This document shows, in pieces, positions 16,562 to 24,939 of a stretch of 64,000 nt of DNA. The stretch is from positions 1 through 64,000 of the forward strand of contig NZ_JALPTH010000033.1 of NCBI RefSeq assembly GCF_023218175.1. Reading direction: 5' to 3'. Origin of the DNA: Streptomyces lichenis. GTDB lineage: Bacteria; Actinomycetota; Actinomycetes; Streptomycetales; Streptomycetaceae. The notes under the pieces were generated by a model that ran no database searches, was not told the DNA's origin, and saw only the letters and a list, made by a program, of their open reading frames with translations. The position numbers and the translations under genes are program-made. The number at the start of each line of letters is the position of its first letter. Positions within the stretch are counted from its first letter, which is position 1.

Positions 16562-17428
16562 ATGGACCAGCGCGCCGAACTCAGCGAATTCCTCCGCTCG
16601 CGGCGGGCCCGGCTGAAGCCCGAGGACGTGGGTCTGCCCGAGTTCGGGCGGCACCGCCGGGTGCCGGGGCTGCGCCGGGAGGAGCTGGCGCAGCTGGCCG
16701 GGGTCTCGGTGGCGTACTACACCCGCCTTGAGCAGGGCAACGGGCGGAACGTCTCGCTGGAGGTGCTGGACGCCATCGCCCGCGCCCTGCGGCTGACCGA
16801 GGCCGAGCGGAACCATCTGACCCATCTGGCGAAGCCGGCGGAGAAGAAGCGCAAGCGGGCGGCGGCGAACCGGCCGCAGACGGTGCGGGCCTCGGTGCGG
16901 CATCTGCTGGACGCGCTGGACGGCGTCCCGGCGTACGTCCTGGGGCGGCGGCTGGATGTGCTGGCCTGGAACCGGATGGCGGCGGCCCTGCTCGGGGACT
17001 TCGCCGCGCTGGAGCCGCAGGAGCGGAACATGGCCCGGCAGGTGTTCCTCTCCCCGCACGCGCGCGAGCTGTACGTGGACTGGGAGGCCAAGGCCACCGA
17101 GGTGGTCAGCTTCCTGCGGATGTACGCGGGCTGCTCGGCCGACGACCCCCAGCTGTCGGTGCTGGTGGGCGACCTGTCGGTGCGCAGCCCGGAGTTCCGC
17201 GCGATGTGGGCCAAGCACACGGTGGCCGAGAAGGGCCACGGGGTGAAGCGGCTGGCCCATCCGGTGGTGGGCGAACTGACCCTGGCGTACGAGACGCTGA
17301 AGGTGCCCGACGACCACGACCAGAGCCTGGTGACGTACACGGCCGAGCCGGACTCCCCCTCGGCGGACGCGCTGCGGCTGCTGGCGCACTGGGGCGTGGA
17401 CGAACCGGCGGCCGGCAGCCGGCGCTAG
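16562..17428 (+). CDS. XRE regulator with MmyB-like ligand-binding domain
   Basis: A 288-residue regulator. The HTH is at about residues 8-75 and includes the RRVPGLRREELAQLAGVS block, which is diagnostic for this actinobacterial group. The C-terminal domain (YVLGRRLDVLAWNRMAAALLG onward, parts YVLGRRLDVLAWNR and HPVVGELTLAYETL) matches MmyB-like domains thought to bind fatty-acyl or similar ligands. Members often lie divergent from oxidoreductase genes and repress them, as here with the alcohol dehydrogenase. The ATG follows GATACT by 6 nt, so a leaderless mRNA is possible. A weak hairpin at 17463-17490 may terminate it. Confidence 0.9.
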   Translation: MDQRAELSEFLRSRRARLKPEDVGLPEFGRHRRVPGLRREELAQLAGVSVAYYTRLEQGNGRNVSLEVLDAIARALRLTEAERNHLTHLAKPAEKKRKRAAANRPQTVRASVRHLLDALDGVPAYVLGRRLDVLAWNRMAAALLGDFAALEPQERNMARQVFLSPHARELYVDWEAKATEVVSFLRMYAGCSADDPQLSVLVGDLSVRSPEFRAMWAKHTVAEKGHGVKRLAHPVVGELTLAYETLKVPDDHDQSLVTYTAEPDSPSADALRLLAHWGVDEPAAGSRR

Positions 17429-17602
17429 GCCCGTATCCGCACGGGAACGGCGGCAGCTCCCACACCCGCGGCGCCTCGGGTGCGCGGGTGAACCAGCGTT
17501 GTGCGCTCGTGGTCCACCGCGGGCGGACGGCGGCTTCATAGCCTGCGATCCGGCGGGCCGATCGGGCCGAGCCGGTTCACCCTCGCAAGGAGTACCCCTC
17601 AT

Positions 17603-18508
17603 ATGAAGCTGCCGTATCCGCTGCGCCGGCTGGTCCGGGGCAGGCGCCTGACCGGCCTGGGCCTCGCGTTCGTCATGGCGCTGAGCATGGTGGGCCTGAC
17701 GGCCCCCGTCTCGCACGCGGACCCCAAGCAGCCGCTGACCGTCATCGACTGGAACATCACCAGCCTGGAGGGCGGCGGTCAGGCCGCCCACGACGAGTAC
17801 TGGCGGGTGATCGACCAGCTGCACCACCACACCGGTCACGACTTCCACCAGACGCAGCTGGACGAGACGACGGGTCTGTCCAACCGGCTGGTCCAGATCA
17901 GCCTGCGCCACGAGGGCACCTACGTCGGCGCGCTCTACTTCTGGGCCGACAACCTCTACCTGGCCGGCATCTACCAGCCGGGGCAGGGCGGCGGGCACTT
18001 CGCCTTCCGCGACCAGCGGCCCGCGGACTTCAACGCCGTGCTCGGCGTCCACTCCGAACCGCTGCCCTGGAACGGCAGTTACATCGCGCTGCCGGGCGGA
18101 AGCACCCGGCAGAACCTCCAGATCAACGGGCCCCGGCTGCACGGCGCCATGATGAACCTGGCCAGTGCCCGCAGGCTCATCACCCACGGGGCCGGCCAGG
18201 ACCTGCTGGGCCAGTCCCTCGTCATGATGATCCAGGCGACCGCCGAGGCCGCCCGTTTCGGCCGCGTCTTCGACAACATCCGGGGCAACATCCGCACCGC
18301 CGGCAGCGGCGGCGTCCAGCTCGGCATCGAGAACGTGGACCTCCAGCAGAACTGGAGCCGCATCTCCCACTGGGTCTACCGCGTCATCCAGAACCCCGCC
18401 GCCGGTGAGCTCTCCTTCGGCTCCGGTGTCTTCCACCGGTCCTTCCGGTCCCTCCAGCAGCTCCTCGCATACGTCTTCTTCATGGAGCTGCACTCGGGCT
18501 CCCGCTGA
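17603..18508 (+). CDS. Secreted ribosome-inactivating protein (RIP) homologue
   Basis: A 301-residue precursor with an N-terminal signal peptide (two RR pairs, hydrophobic core about residues 16-33, likely cleavage after SHA at 39). The mature part has the type I RIP N-glycosidase layout: a Tyr in NLYLAGIY (Y119, corresponding to ricin Tyr80), Y160 in NGSYIALPGG (Tyr123), the catalytic helix QATAEAARF with E215 and R218, and the tryptophan in NWSRISHW (W251). RIPs remove the sarcin-ricin-loop adenine of large rRNA. Streptomyces RIPs are known but rare. AAGGAG lies about 10 nt before the ATG. There is no linked lectin chain or immunity gene. Confidence 0.85.
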   Translation: MKLPYPLRRLVRGRRLTGLGLAFVMALSMVGLTAPVSHADPKQPLTVIDWNITSLEGGGQAAHDEYWRVIDQLHHHTGHDFHQTQLDETTGLSNRLVQISLRHEGTYVGALYFWADNLYLAGIYQPGQGGGHFAFRDQRPADFNAVLGVHSEPLPWNGSYIALPGGSTRQNLQINGPRLHGAMMNLASARRLITHGAGQDLLGQSLVMMIQATAEAARFGRVFDNIRGNIRTAGSGGVQLGIENVDLQQNWSRISHWVYRVIQNPAAGELSFGSGVFHRSFRSLQQLLAYVFFMELHSGSR

Positions 18509-18544
18509 GCCCCGCAAGACCGCTTGGCCCTGTGCGCGTACGCC

Positions 18545-18581
18545 GACGGCGGCCCCTCCTCGTACGGGAGGGGCCGCCGTC
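18545..18581. terminator. Bidirectional stem-loop between the RIP and transpeptidase genes
   Basis: A perfect 15-bp inverted repeat (18545-18559 with 18567-18581), loop TCGTACG, sits between two converging stops (18508 and 18600) and can serve both strands. Confidence 0.8.
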
Positions 18582-18599
18582 TCGTGTGTGCGGCGGGGC

Positions 18600-19862
18600 T
18601 CAGAGGGCCGAGCCGGCCTTCCACTGCGCCCAGTCCATGTTCCAGCCGTTGAGGCCGTTGTCGGGCTTGATGGTCTTGTCCGGGGAGTTCTTGACGACGA
18701 CCACGTCGCCGGTGATCGAGTTGTCGAAGAACCAGGCACCGTCCTGCTTGGAGTCGCCGGCGCCCTTGGCGTCGTTCAGGCCCACGCAGCCGTGGCTGGT
18801 GTTGGCCGAGCCGAAGATGGAGTCGGCGCCCCAGTAGTTGCCGTGGATGAAGGTGCCCGAGGAGGACAGCCGCATGGCGTGCGGCACGTCCTTGATGTCG
18901 TACTCGCCCTTGCCGTCGTCGTCGGTGAAGCCAACCGTGGCGCCGTCCATCCGGGTCTCCTTGAACTTCTCGGAGATCACCATCTGGCCGTTGTAGGTCG
19001 GGTTGTCCTTGGATCCGGCGGAGATCGGGATGGTACGGACGGTCTTGCCGTCCTGGGTGACCTTCATGGTCTTGGTGGCGACGTCCACCGTGGAGACCTG
19101 GTTGCGGCCGACGGTGAAGGTGACCGTCTTCTGCTGGACGCCGTAGACGCCGTCGGCGCCCTCGACACCGTCCAGGTCGAGCTTGAGGGTGACCTTGGAG
19201 TTGGCCTTCCAGTACTGCTCGGGGCGGAAGTCCAGGCGCTGGGAGTTGAACCAGTGGCCGACGACCTCCTGGCCGCTGCTGGAGCTGACCTTGATGGCCG
19301 ACTGGACGGCCTTCTGGTCGGTGATCGCCTTGTTGAAGTTGATCGAGACCGGCATGCCGACGCCGACCGTGGAGCCGTCCTCGGGGGTGAAGTTCCCGAT
19401 GAAGCTGTTGGCCTTGGAGACGGTGGTGAAGGAGGAGTTCTCGTGGGCCTGGCGGCCGTCGGAGTCCTTGGCGGAGGCGGCGATCTTGTAGAGGGTGGCC
19501 CGCTCCAGCTGCTGGGTGGGCTGCCAGCTCTTGCCGTCGGCGGCCAGCTCGCCCTGGACGGTCTTGCCGTCCGGGCCGGTCAGCGTCACCTCGGTGAGGG
19601 TGCCCTCGCTCACGGTGACCTTGGCGTCGTCGTTGATACCGACGTCCTGCGCGCCGTTCTTCGGGGCTATGGCTATCTTGGCCTGGGAGGTCTCCTTGGC
19701 CGCGGCGTCGTCCACCTGCGACTGCGAGGACGACTTCCCGTCGCCCGAGCCGGACCCGGAATCGGCCTCACTGTCCCCGCCGCCGCAGGCCGAGAGCACC
19801 AGTACGCCGCCGAGCACCACGGACGCGGCCGCCAAGCCCCTGCGCCGCTTGCTGTCCGTCAT
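18600..19862 (-). CDS. L,D-transpeptidase lipoprotein
   Basis: A 420-residue exported lipoprotein. The signal peptide ends in a lipobox (LVLSAC), then a Ser/Gly linker, two immunoglobulin-like domains (about residues 65-270) and a YkuD catalytic domain with HGNYW and the SHGCVGL nucleophile motif. This is the LdtMt2-type architecture that forms 3-3 crosslinks in peptidoglycan outside the membrane. The start at 19862 has GGAG about 9 nt upstream; an ATG at 19877 is an alternative. The 3' end converges on the RIP gene through a shared terminator. Confidence 0.92.
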   Translation of the reverse strand: MTDSKRRRGLAAASVVLGGVLVLSACGGGDSEADSGSGSGDGKSSSQSQVDDAAAKETSQAKIAIAPKNGAQDVGINDDAKVTVSEGTLTEVTLTGPDGKTVQGELAADGKSWQPTQQLERATLYKIAASAKDSDGRQAHENSSFTTVSKANSFIGNFTPEDGSTVGVGMPVSINFNKAITDQKAVQSAIKVSSSSGQEVVGHWFNSQRLDFRPEQYWKANSKVTLKLDLDGVEGADGVYGVQQKTVTFTVGRNQVSTVDVATKTMKVTQDGKTVRTIPISAGSKDNPTYNGQMVISEKFKETRMDGATVGFTDDDGKGEYDIKDVPHAMRLSSSGTFIHGNYWGADSIFGSANTSHGCVGLNDAKGAGDSKQDGAWFFDNSITGDVVVVKNSPDKTIKPDNGLNGWNMDWAQWKAGSAL

Positions 19863-20231
19863 CACACGCTTCTCCATCGTCGCCGAATCCCTGCCGCCGC
19901 CCCTGCCGGACGCGGTGGCCGCTTTCAGGTCACCCATCAACAGAACACCCATATCGACCCGCCCGGTTCCCTCACGGGCGGGATGTGGGAAATGCCACTG
20001 ATCAACCTCGATCGATCAGCGGACCAATCCCGGTCGATCCGTGATCGGATGACGCCGGTCCTGTGTGACCGGTCACACCGTTCCGGTCATCGACCGCCGA
20101 GCACGTCATGATCGACGCGTCCGGGCCGCCGCCGGTTCCCGCCGTACGCCCGCCGTGATCCGCCGGATGCGCCGGCCCGGGTCCGGGCCCCGGCCTGCGG
20201 TCCGGACCACGATACGGAACCCCGGCCGCCG
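19863..20231. other. 369-bp intergenic region upstream of the transpeptidase gene
   Basis: No convincing gene. It holds several GATC-rich short palindromes (for example CTGATC/GATCAG near 19998-20020) and the 16-bp palindrome listed separately. It probably carries the transpeptidase promoter. Confidence 0.6.
20063..20078. promoter_or_regulatory. Crp-like palindrome
   Basis: GTGTGACCGGTCACAC is a perfect 16-bp palindrome about 200 bp upstream of the transpeptidase start. It fits the motif GTG-N6-GNCAC reported for Streptomyces Crp. An adenylate cyclase gene lies 5 kb away, but binding is unproven. Confidence 0.4.
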
Positions 20232-20624
20232 CTAGGGCCGCAGGCCGCGCTCCTCACCTTCGTCCTCATCCTCGTCCTCGTCCTCGTCGAGGTAGTCACC
20301 GTCCTCCTCCCCGTCTTCCCCGTCGAACTCCTCCCACGCGAAGGCCTCCGGGTCGTGCTCGGCCCGCTCGCTGCTCCAGGACGCCTGGGCGAGGTCCACC
20401 CCGGGCACCTCACCGATCAGATCGGTGGGCTCCACGAGGTAGGCGAGGGCTTCCGCTTCGTCCTCGCGTACCGCGGAACGGGCGTGCGTACGCTCCTCGT
20501 CCGGGAGGAACTCGTCACTCTCCACGCGCTCCAGCGCGGCTGCGGTGAGTTGGTCCGGATCGGTGACCTCCAGCAGGAGTTCCACCCGCAGCCGGACATA
20601 CCGTGAGGTTTCAGAGGCGCTCAT
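20232..20624 (-). CDS. Acidic protein with Asp/Glu-rich tail
   Basis: A 130-residue protein. The first 90 residues form a small mixed domain (YVRLRVELLLEVTDPDQL, LVEPTDLIGEVPGVDL); the last 35 are almost pure Asp/Glu (YLDEDEDEDEDEGEE). Conserved-looking but of unknown role; acidic tails of this sort often bind basic partners. The start at 20624 is supported by TACGCT 7 nt upstream and the absence of a Shine-Dalgarno. Confidence 0.8.
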   Translation of the reverse strand: MSASETSRYVRLRVELLLEVTDPDQLTAAALERVESDEFLPDEERTHARSAVREDEAEALAYLVEPTDLIGEVPGVDLAQASWSSERAEHDPEAFAWEEFDGEDGEEDGDYLDEDEDEDEDEGEERGLRP

Positions 20625-20631
20625 ATGACGG

Positions 20632-20637
20632 AGCGTA
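20632..20637 (-). promoter_or_regulatory. Candidate -10 box, leaderless
   Basis: TACGCT on the minus strand ends 7 nt before the ATG at 20624. The same hexamer and spacing occur before hutH and birA. Confidence 0.5.
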
Positions 20638-20730
20638 AGGTGCCGGAGACCGCGACTTTCCCACGACCCGCTGTGTTGTCTAGCATCGGCGCAATCGTCA
20701 ATCTCCGGTTCCGCAAGGGGATCTGAACAC

Positions 20731-21069
20731 GTGTCCGTCGCACGCCGACCGCTGTTGACCGCCACCGCCGCCGGAAGCCTCCTCGCCGCGCTGTGGTTCG
20801 TTCCTTCCGCCAACGCCACCGCCGACCAGCCGCCCACCGGGCGCGACCGCGCGGTGGCCGCCGCCGCCACTCCTCGTACTCCCAGCACCCCCGGCACTCC
20901 CAGCCCGCCCAGAGTCTCCACCGAGAAGCGATCCGCCGCCGTGGTGGCGCTCGCCGACACCGGTGGCGTGGACACCACGCCGTACCTGGTGGGCGGCGCG
21001 GCCTTCCTGGGACTCGGCACCGGGATGGTGGCCTTCGCGGTACGCCGAGGGGCCCGCGGGGCGCTCTGA
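20731..21069 (+). CDS. Small sortase-anchored surface protein (LAxTG)
   Basis: A 112-residue exported protein: a signal peptide (ARRPLLTATAAGSLLAALW, cleavage near ANA), a short Pro/Thr-rich stalk (TPRTPSTPGTPSPP), and a C-terminal LADTG motif at about residues 75-79 followed by a hydrophobic helix and Arg-rich tail. LAxTG is the class E sortase signal in Streptomyces, so covalent attachment to peptidoglycan is predicted. The exposed part is only about 45 residues, too small for an obvious enzyme. AAGGGG precedes the GTG. Confidence 0.8.
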   Translation: MSVARRPLLTATAAGSLLAALWFVPSANATADQPPTGRDRAVAAAATPRTPSTPGTPSPPRVSTEKRSAAVVALADTGGVDTTPYLVGGAAFLGLGTGMVAFAVRRGARGAL

Positions 21070-21100
21070 GAGCCGCCCGGTGATGCTCCGGTACGCCGAA

Positions 21101-21141
21101 GGGGCGTGCGGGGCGCCTGGGAAGGCCGCCCCGCACGCCCC
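21101..21141. terminator. Bidirectional stem-loop between the LAxTG gene and hutH
   Basis: A 15-bp perfect inverted repeat (21101-21115 with 21127-21141) and an 11-nt loop, between converging stops at 21069 and 21165. Confidence 0.8.
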
Positions 21142-21164
21142 GTACCGGGATACGCGCCCTGGTC

Positions 21165-22724
21165 TCAGGCCAGCGGCCCGGTGACCCGCTCGACCGCCTC
21201 CACCAGCCGCCCGTCCCGTACGAAGGCCTCGGCGGCCTCCAGGTCGGGGGCGAGGAAACGATCCGGCCCAGGGCCCTGGACGCCCGCCGCGCGCAGCGCC
21301 TCGATGGCGGCGCGGGAGGCGGGGGCCGGGGCCAGGCCGTGCCGCAGCTCGATGCCCCGGGTGGCGGCGTACAGCTCCACGGCGATCACCCGGGTGAGGT
21401 TGGCGACCGTGGTGCGCAGCTTGCGCGCGGCCGACCAGCCCAGCGAGACATGGTCCTCCTGCATGGCGGAGGACGGGATGGAGTCGGCCGAGGCGGGCAC
21501 GGCCAGCCGCTTCAGCTCGCCGACCAGGGCGGCCTGGGTGTACTGGGCGATCATCAGCCCGGAGTCCACCCCGGCGTCGTCGGCCAGGAACGGCGGGAGC
21601 CCGTGGCTGCGGTTCTTGTCCAGCAGCCGGTCGGTGCGGCGCTCGGCGATGGAGCCGAGGTCGGCGGCGGCGATGGCCAGGAAGTCCAGCACGTACGCGA
21701 CCGGGGCGCCGTGGAAGTTGCCGTTGGACTCCACCCGGCCGCCGCCGGCCCCGTCGGGGAGCACCACCGGGTTGTCCACGGCCGCCGCCAGCTCGCGCTC
21801 GGCCACCAGCCGGGCGTGCGCCAGGGTGTCCCGGCCGGCGCCGGCCACCTGCGGGGCGCAGCGCACCGAGTAGGCGTCCTGGACCCGGGGGGCCTCCTGC
21901 TCCTGGAAGTGGCCGGTCAGCTCGGAGCCGTCGAGCACGGCGAGCATGTTGGCCGCGGAGGCGGCCTGCCCGGGGTGCGGGCGGATGGCGTGCAGCTCGG
22001 GGGCGAGCACCCTGGGGGTGCCGAGCAGCGCCTCCAGGGAGAGCGCGGCGGTGATGTCGGCGGCGGTGTAGAGCCGGTCCAGGTCGGCGAGGGCCATCAG
22101 CAGCATGCCGAGCATGCCGTCGGTGCCGTTGAGGAGGGCCAGGCCCTCCTTCTCGCGCAGCTCGACCGGGGCGATGCCATGGGCGGCCAGCAGTTCGCCG
22201 GCCGGGCGGACGGTGCCGTCGGGGCCCTCGGCGTCGCCCTCGCCCATCAGGGTGAGCGCGCAGTGCGACAGCGGGGCGAGGTCGCCGGAGCAGCCCAGCG
22301 AGCCGTACTCGTGGACGACCGGGGTGATGCCCGCGTTCAGCACGTCGGCCATGGTCCGCGCGACCTCGGGGCGCACCCCGGTGTGACCGGAGGCGACGGT
22401 CTTCAGCCGCAGGAACATCAGCGCCCGGACCACCTCGCGCTCGACCCGGGGGCCCATCCCGGCCGCGTGCGAGCGGACGATGTTGCGCTGGAGCTGGGCG
22501 CGCAGCTCATGGCCGATGTGCCGGGTGGCGAGCGCGCCGAAGCCGGTGGACACCCCGTAGACCGGTTCGGGCTTGGCGGCGAGGGCGTCGACGACCTCCC
22601 GGGCGCGGGCGAGGGCGGCGAGCGCCTCGGCGGACAGTTCGACGCGGGCGCCCGCCCGGGCCACGGCGATGACGTCCTGCGCGGTGGTCCCGGACGTCCC
22701 CACCACCACTGTGTGCATATCCAT
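21165..22724 (-). CDS. hutH: Histidine ammonia-lyase HutH
   Basis: HutH deaminates L-histidine to urocanate, the first step of histidine catabolism. The 519-residue product matches the family in length and in blocks YGVSTGFGALATRHI, NGTDGMLGM and AVDNPVV. The MIO-forming tripeptide is in GSLGCSGDLAPLSH: Cys-Ser-Gly, where many homologues have Ala-Ser-Gly. This variant cyclises through the same Ser-Gly and is, to my knowledge, usual in Streptomyces. ATG 22724 is chosen because TACGCT ends 7 nt upstream and the family starts at MDMHTVVVG. No other hut genes are in the window, as expected for the scattered streptomycete pathway. Confidence 0.97.
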   Translation of the reverse strand: MDMHTVVVGTSGTTAQDVIAVARAGARVELSAEALAALARAREVVDALAAKPEPVYGVSTGFGALATRHIGHELRAQLQRNIVRSHAAGMGPRVEREVVRALMFLRLKTVASGHTGVRPEVARTMADVLNAGITPVVHEYGSLGCSGDLAPLSHCALTLMGEGDAEGPDGTVRPAGELLAAHGIAPVELREKEGLALLNGTDGMLGMLLMALADLDRLYTAADITAALSLEALLGTPRVLAPELHAIRPHPGQAASAANMLAVLDGSELTGHFQEQEAPRVQDAYSVRCAPQVAGAGRDTLAHARLVAERELAAAVDNPVVLPDGAGGGRVESNGNFHGAPVAYVLDFLAIAAADLGSIAERRTDRLLDKNRSHGLPPFLADDAGVDSGLMIAQYTQAALVGELKRLAVPASADSIPSSAMQEDHVSLGWSAARKLRTTVANLTRVIAVELYAATRGIELRHGLAPAPASRAAIEALRAAGVQGPGPDRFLAPDLEAAEAFVRDGRLVEAVERVTGPLA

Positions 22725-22731
22725 ATTCAGC

Positions 22732-22737
22732 AGCGTA
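22732..22737 (-). promoter_or_regulatory. Candidate -10 box of a leaderless hutH promoter
   Basis: TACGCT on the minus strand, 7 nt before the hutH ATG; no Shine-Dalgarno is present. Confidence 0.55.
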
Positions 22738-22776
22738 CGTATTGAATCGAGACCTGTCACTACCGGATGCGGGCCT

Positions 22777-23925
22777 CTACGGGGGCGGCGGGGCGTCCCG
22801 GAAGCGGCGGCGGTCGCGGCCGGGGCCGAGCGGCGGCGAGGGGGCGTCGGCCAGCCGGATCACCGCCCCGTCCCGCCCCGCGACCACCGGCTTCGGGGAG
22901 CGGGCCGCCTTGGCGCGGTACTGGGCCGCGTCCGCCAGCCGGAACAGCCGGCGAGCCGAGCGCACCGGCCCGATCGGATCGCCGGTGGAGGCCACCCCGC
23001 AGGCCACACCCGCGCCGAGCTCCAGCTCCGCCGCCCGTGCGCACAGCTCGTCGGCGGCGGCGATCACCTCGTCCGCCTGCGGGCCGACCGCCAGCAGGCA
23101 GAACTCGTCGCCGCCCAGCCGGGCCGCCAGGGTCCCCGGCAGCATCGCCCCGCAGTAGGACAGCAGCGAGCCGAACCGTTCCAGCAGCCGGTCGCCCACC
23201 GCGTGGCCCAGGGTGTCGTTGACCTGCTTCAGCCCGTTCAGGTCGCAGACCACCAGGCTCACCACGGAGCCGTCCACCCGCCAGCGGTCCACCGCCTCGT
23301 CCAGCCGCAGGTCCACCGCCCGCCGGTTGGCCAGCCCGGTCAGCGGATCGGTGAAGGCCAGCCGCCGGACCTCCTCCAGCCGCTCGGTCTGCACGATCCC
23401 GGCGGCCACCACCGAGGCCAGCACGGTGGCGAAGTCGGCGTCCGCCCGGTCGAAGAGGGGCGCGCCGGTCGGCCGGGCCACATAGAGCTCGCCCCAGGCC
23501 CGCGCGTGCAGCACTATCGGCGCCACCACACAGGCACCCCGCCCGCGCCGGCGCAGCGCGGCGACCCGGGGGTGCGGATAGCCGGGACGGCCGGGCCCGG
23601 GGCCCTCGGCGGTCTCCACCCAGGCGTGCGGCTCACCGCCGTTGGCCCACCGCTCGTGCAGGAACTCGGTGATCTCGGAGAACTGGTGCACCGGGTAGCT
23701 CTCGTCGCCCGGGAACTCCTCCTCGTCCGGCGCCCGCTCCCCCACGTTGACCAGCACTTTCAGCCGGCCGCTGTCCCGCTGCCAGGTGGACAGGGCGGCG
23801 AAGCTCCCGCCGAGGGCGTCCCGCGCGCCGAGCGCGGCGGCCCGCCAGCTCTCCTCGGGAGTGTGCGCCAGCGCCATCGCCTGGGCCACCGCCACCACGG
23901 CTCGCAGCCGGACATCCTCTCCCAT
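22777..23925 (-). CDS. GAF-GGDEF protein (predicted diguanylate cyclase)
   Basis: A 382-residue cytoplasmic protein: a GAF-like sensor domain at about residues 10-180 and a GGDEF domain at about 190-350. The catalytic loop is an intact GGDEF (RLGGDEF), and DPLTGLANRR opens the domain. No inhibitory RxxD could be placed with certainty. It should make cyclic di-GMP from two GTP in response to a GAF ligand or partner; c-di-GMP holds Streptomyces in vegetative growth through BldD. By position it is probably the SCO4931 orthologue. TAAGCT lies 6 nt before the ATG, again a leaderless layout. Confidence 0.9.
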   Translation of the reverse strand: MGEDVRLRAVVAVAQAMALAHTPEESWRAAALGARDALGGSFAALSTWQRDSGRLKVLVNVGERAPDEEEFPGDESYPVHQFSEITEFLHERWANGGEPHAWVETAEGPGPGRPGYPHPRVAALRRRGRGACVVAPIVLHARAWGELYVARPTGAPLFDRADADFATVLASVVAAGIVQTERLEEVRRLAFTDPLTGLANRRAVDLRLDEAVDRWRVDGSVVSLVVCDLNGLKQVNDTLGHAVGDRLLERFGSLLSYCGAMLPGTLAARLGGDEFCLLAVGPQADEVIAAADELCARAAELELGAGVACGVASTGDPIGPVRSARRLFRLADAAQYRAKAARSPKPVVAGRDGAVIRLADAPSPPLGPGRDRRRFRDAPPPP

Positions 23926-23931
23926 TCCTCA

Positions 23932-23937
23932 AGCTTA
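23932..23937 (-). promoter_or_regulatory. Candidate -10 box of a leaderless GGDEF-gene promoter
   Basis: TAAGCT on the minus strand ends 6 nt before the ATG at 23925; the intervening TGAGGA is too close to the start to act as a normal Shine-Dalgarno. Confidence 0.45.
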
Positions 23938-24068
23938 GGGAGGATTCCTGGCATTTCACCCCGGGGGGTCGGGTCCGGACCGGCGGGGTGCCCCGGTCGG
24001 CTCCGCGACCAGGGCCGATCGGCCGCCCGCCACCCGGCCCCCGGGCCGCCTTCCCCTCCCGGAGAGGA

Positions 24069-24911
24069 CTACTCCCCCGGCCAGGCCGGCTTGCGCTTCT
24101 CGTTGAAGGCGGCCACGCCCTCGGCCCGGTCGCCGGAGAAGGCCACCGAGCGCCAGGCCGCGTCCTCCACCTCAAGACCGGCCCGCAGGTCCATGCCGTG
24201 GCCCAGCCGCAGCGCCCGCTTGGCGGCACGCAGCCCCACCGGCGAGTTGGCGGCGATCCGCCCGGCCAGCTCCAGCGCGGCGGTACGGGCCTCCTCGGCC
24301 AGCTCGTCCACCAGGCCGAGCCGCAGGGCCTCGGCCGCCTCGACCCGGCGGGCGGTGAAGACCAGCTCCGCCGCCCGGGCCGCGCCGACCCGGCGGGGCA
24401 GCAGCTGCGTACCGCCGCCGCCCGGGATCACCCCCACCGACACCTCCGGCAGCCCGACCACCGCACTGGCGTCGGCCACGATCAGATCGCAGGCCAGCGC
24501 CAGCTCGAAGCCGCCGCCCAGCGCGTAGCCGTGCACGGCGGCGACGGTCGGCATCGGCAGCTCCAGCACCCCGGTGTACGCGGCACGGGCAACCGGGCGC
24601 TGGCGCACCAGCTCGGCGTCGCTGAAGGAGTTGCGCTCCTTGAGGTCGGCGCCCACGCAGAAGGCCCGGTCGTTCGAGGAGGTCAGCACGGTGACCCGGG
24701 CGGCCGGGTCGGCGGCCAGCGCCTCGCAGGCGGCACCCAGCGAGCGGGCCATCTCGGTGGAGACCGCGTTCATCGCCTTCGGCCGGTCCAGCACCAGCTC
24801 GGCCACGTACCCGTGCCGGCGCACGACGACGTACTCCCCGAAGCGCCGCTCGGACCCCTCGGATCCCGTCGATCCCTCTGACCCCACTGGCCCGGCTGCC
24901 TGCTCTGCCAT
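24069..24911 (-). CDS. Enoyl-CoA hydratase/isomerase family protein
   Basis: A 280-residue crotonase-fold enzyme. The oxyanion-hole segments are FCVGADLKER and YALGGGFELAL; the catalytic Glu positions appear in GGGFELALACD and LPEVSVGVIPGGGG, so hydratase activity is plausible. A Ser/Gly-rich 20-residue N-terminal extension precedes the domain. It lies 28 bp downstream of the adenylate cyclase stop on the same strand and has its own Shine-Dalgarno (GGGAGGG), so the two may be cotranscribed. The acyl chain specificity is unknown. Confidence 0.92.
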   Translation of the reverse strand: MAEQAAGPVGSEGSTGSEGSERRFGEYVVVRRHGYVAELVLDRPKAMNAVSTEMARSLGAACEALAADPAARVTVLTSSNDRAFCVGADLKERNSFSDAELVRQRPVARAAYTGVLELPMPTVAAVHGYALGGGFELALACDLIVADASAVVGLPEVSVGVIPGGGGTQLLPRRVGAARAAELVFTARRVEAAEALRLGLVDELAEEARTAALELAGRIAANSPVGLRAAKRALRLGHGMDLRAGLEVEDAAWRSVAFSGDRAEGVAAFNEKRKPAWPGE

Positions 24912-24939
24912 GCGGACGCACCCTCCCGGTCAACGGACG

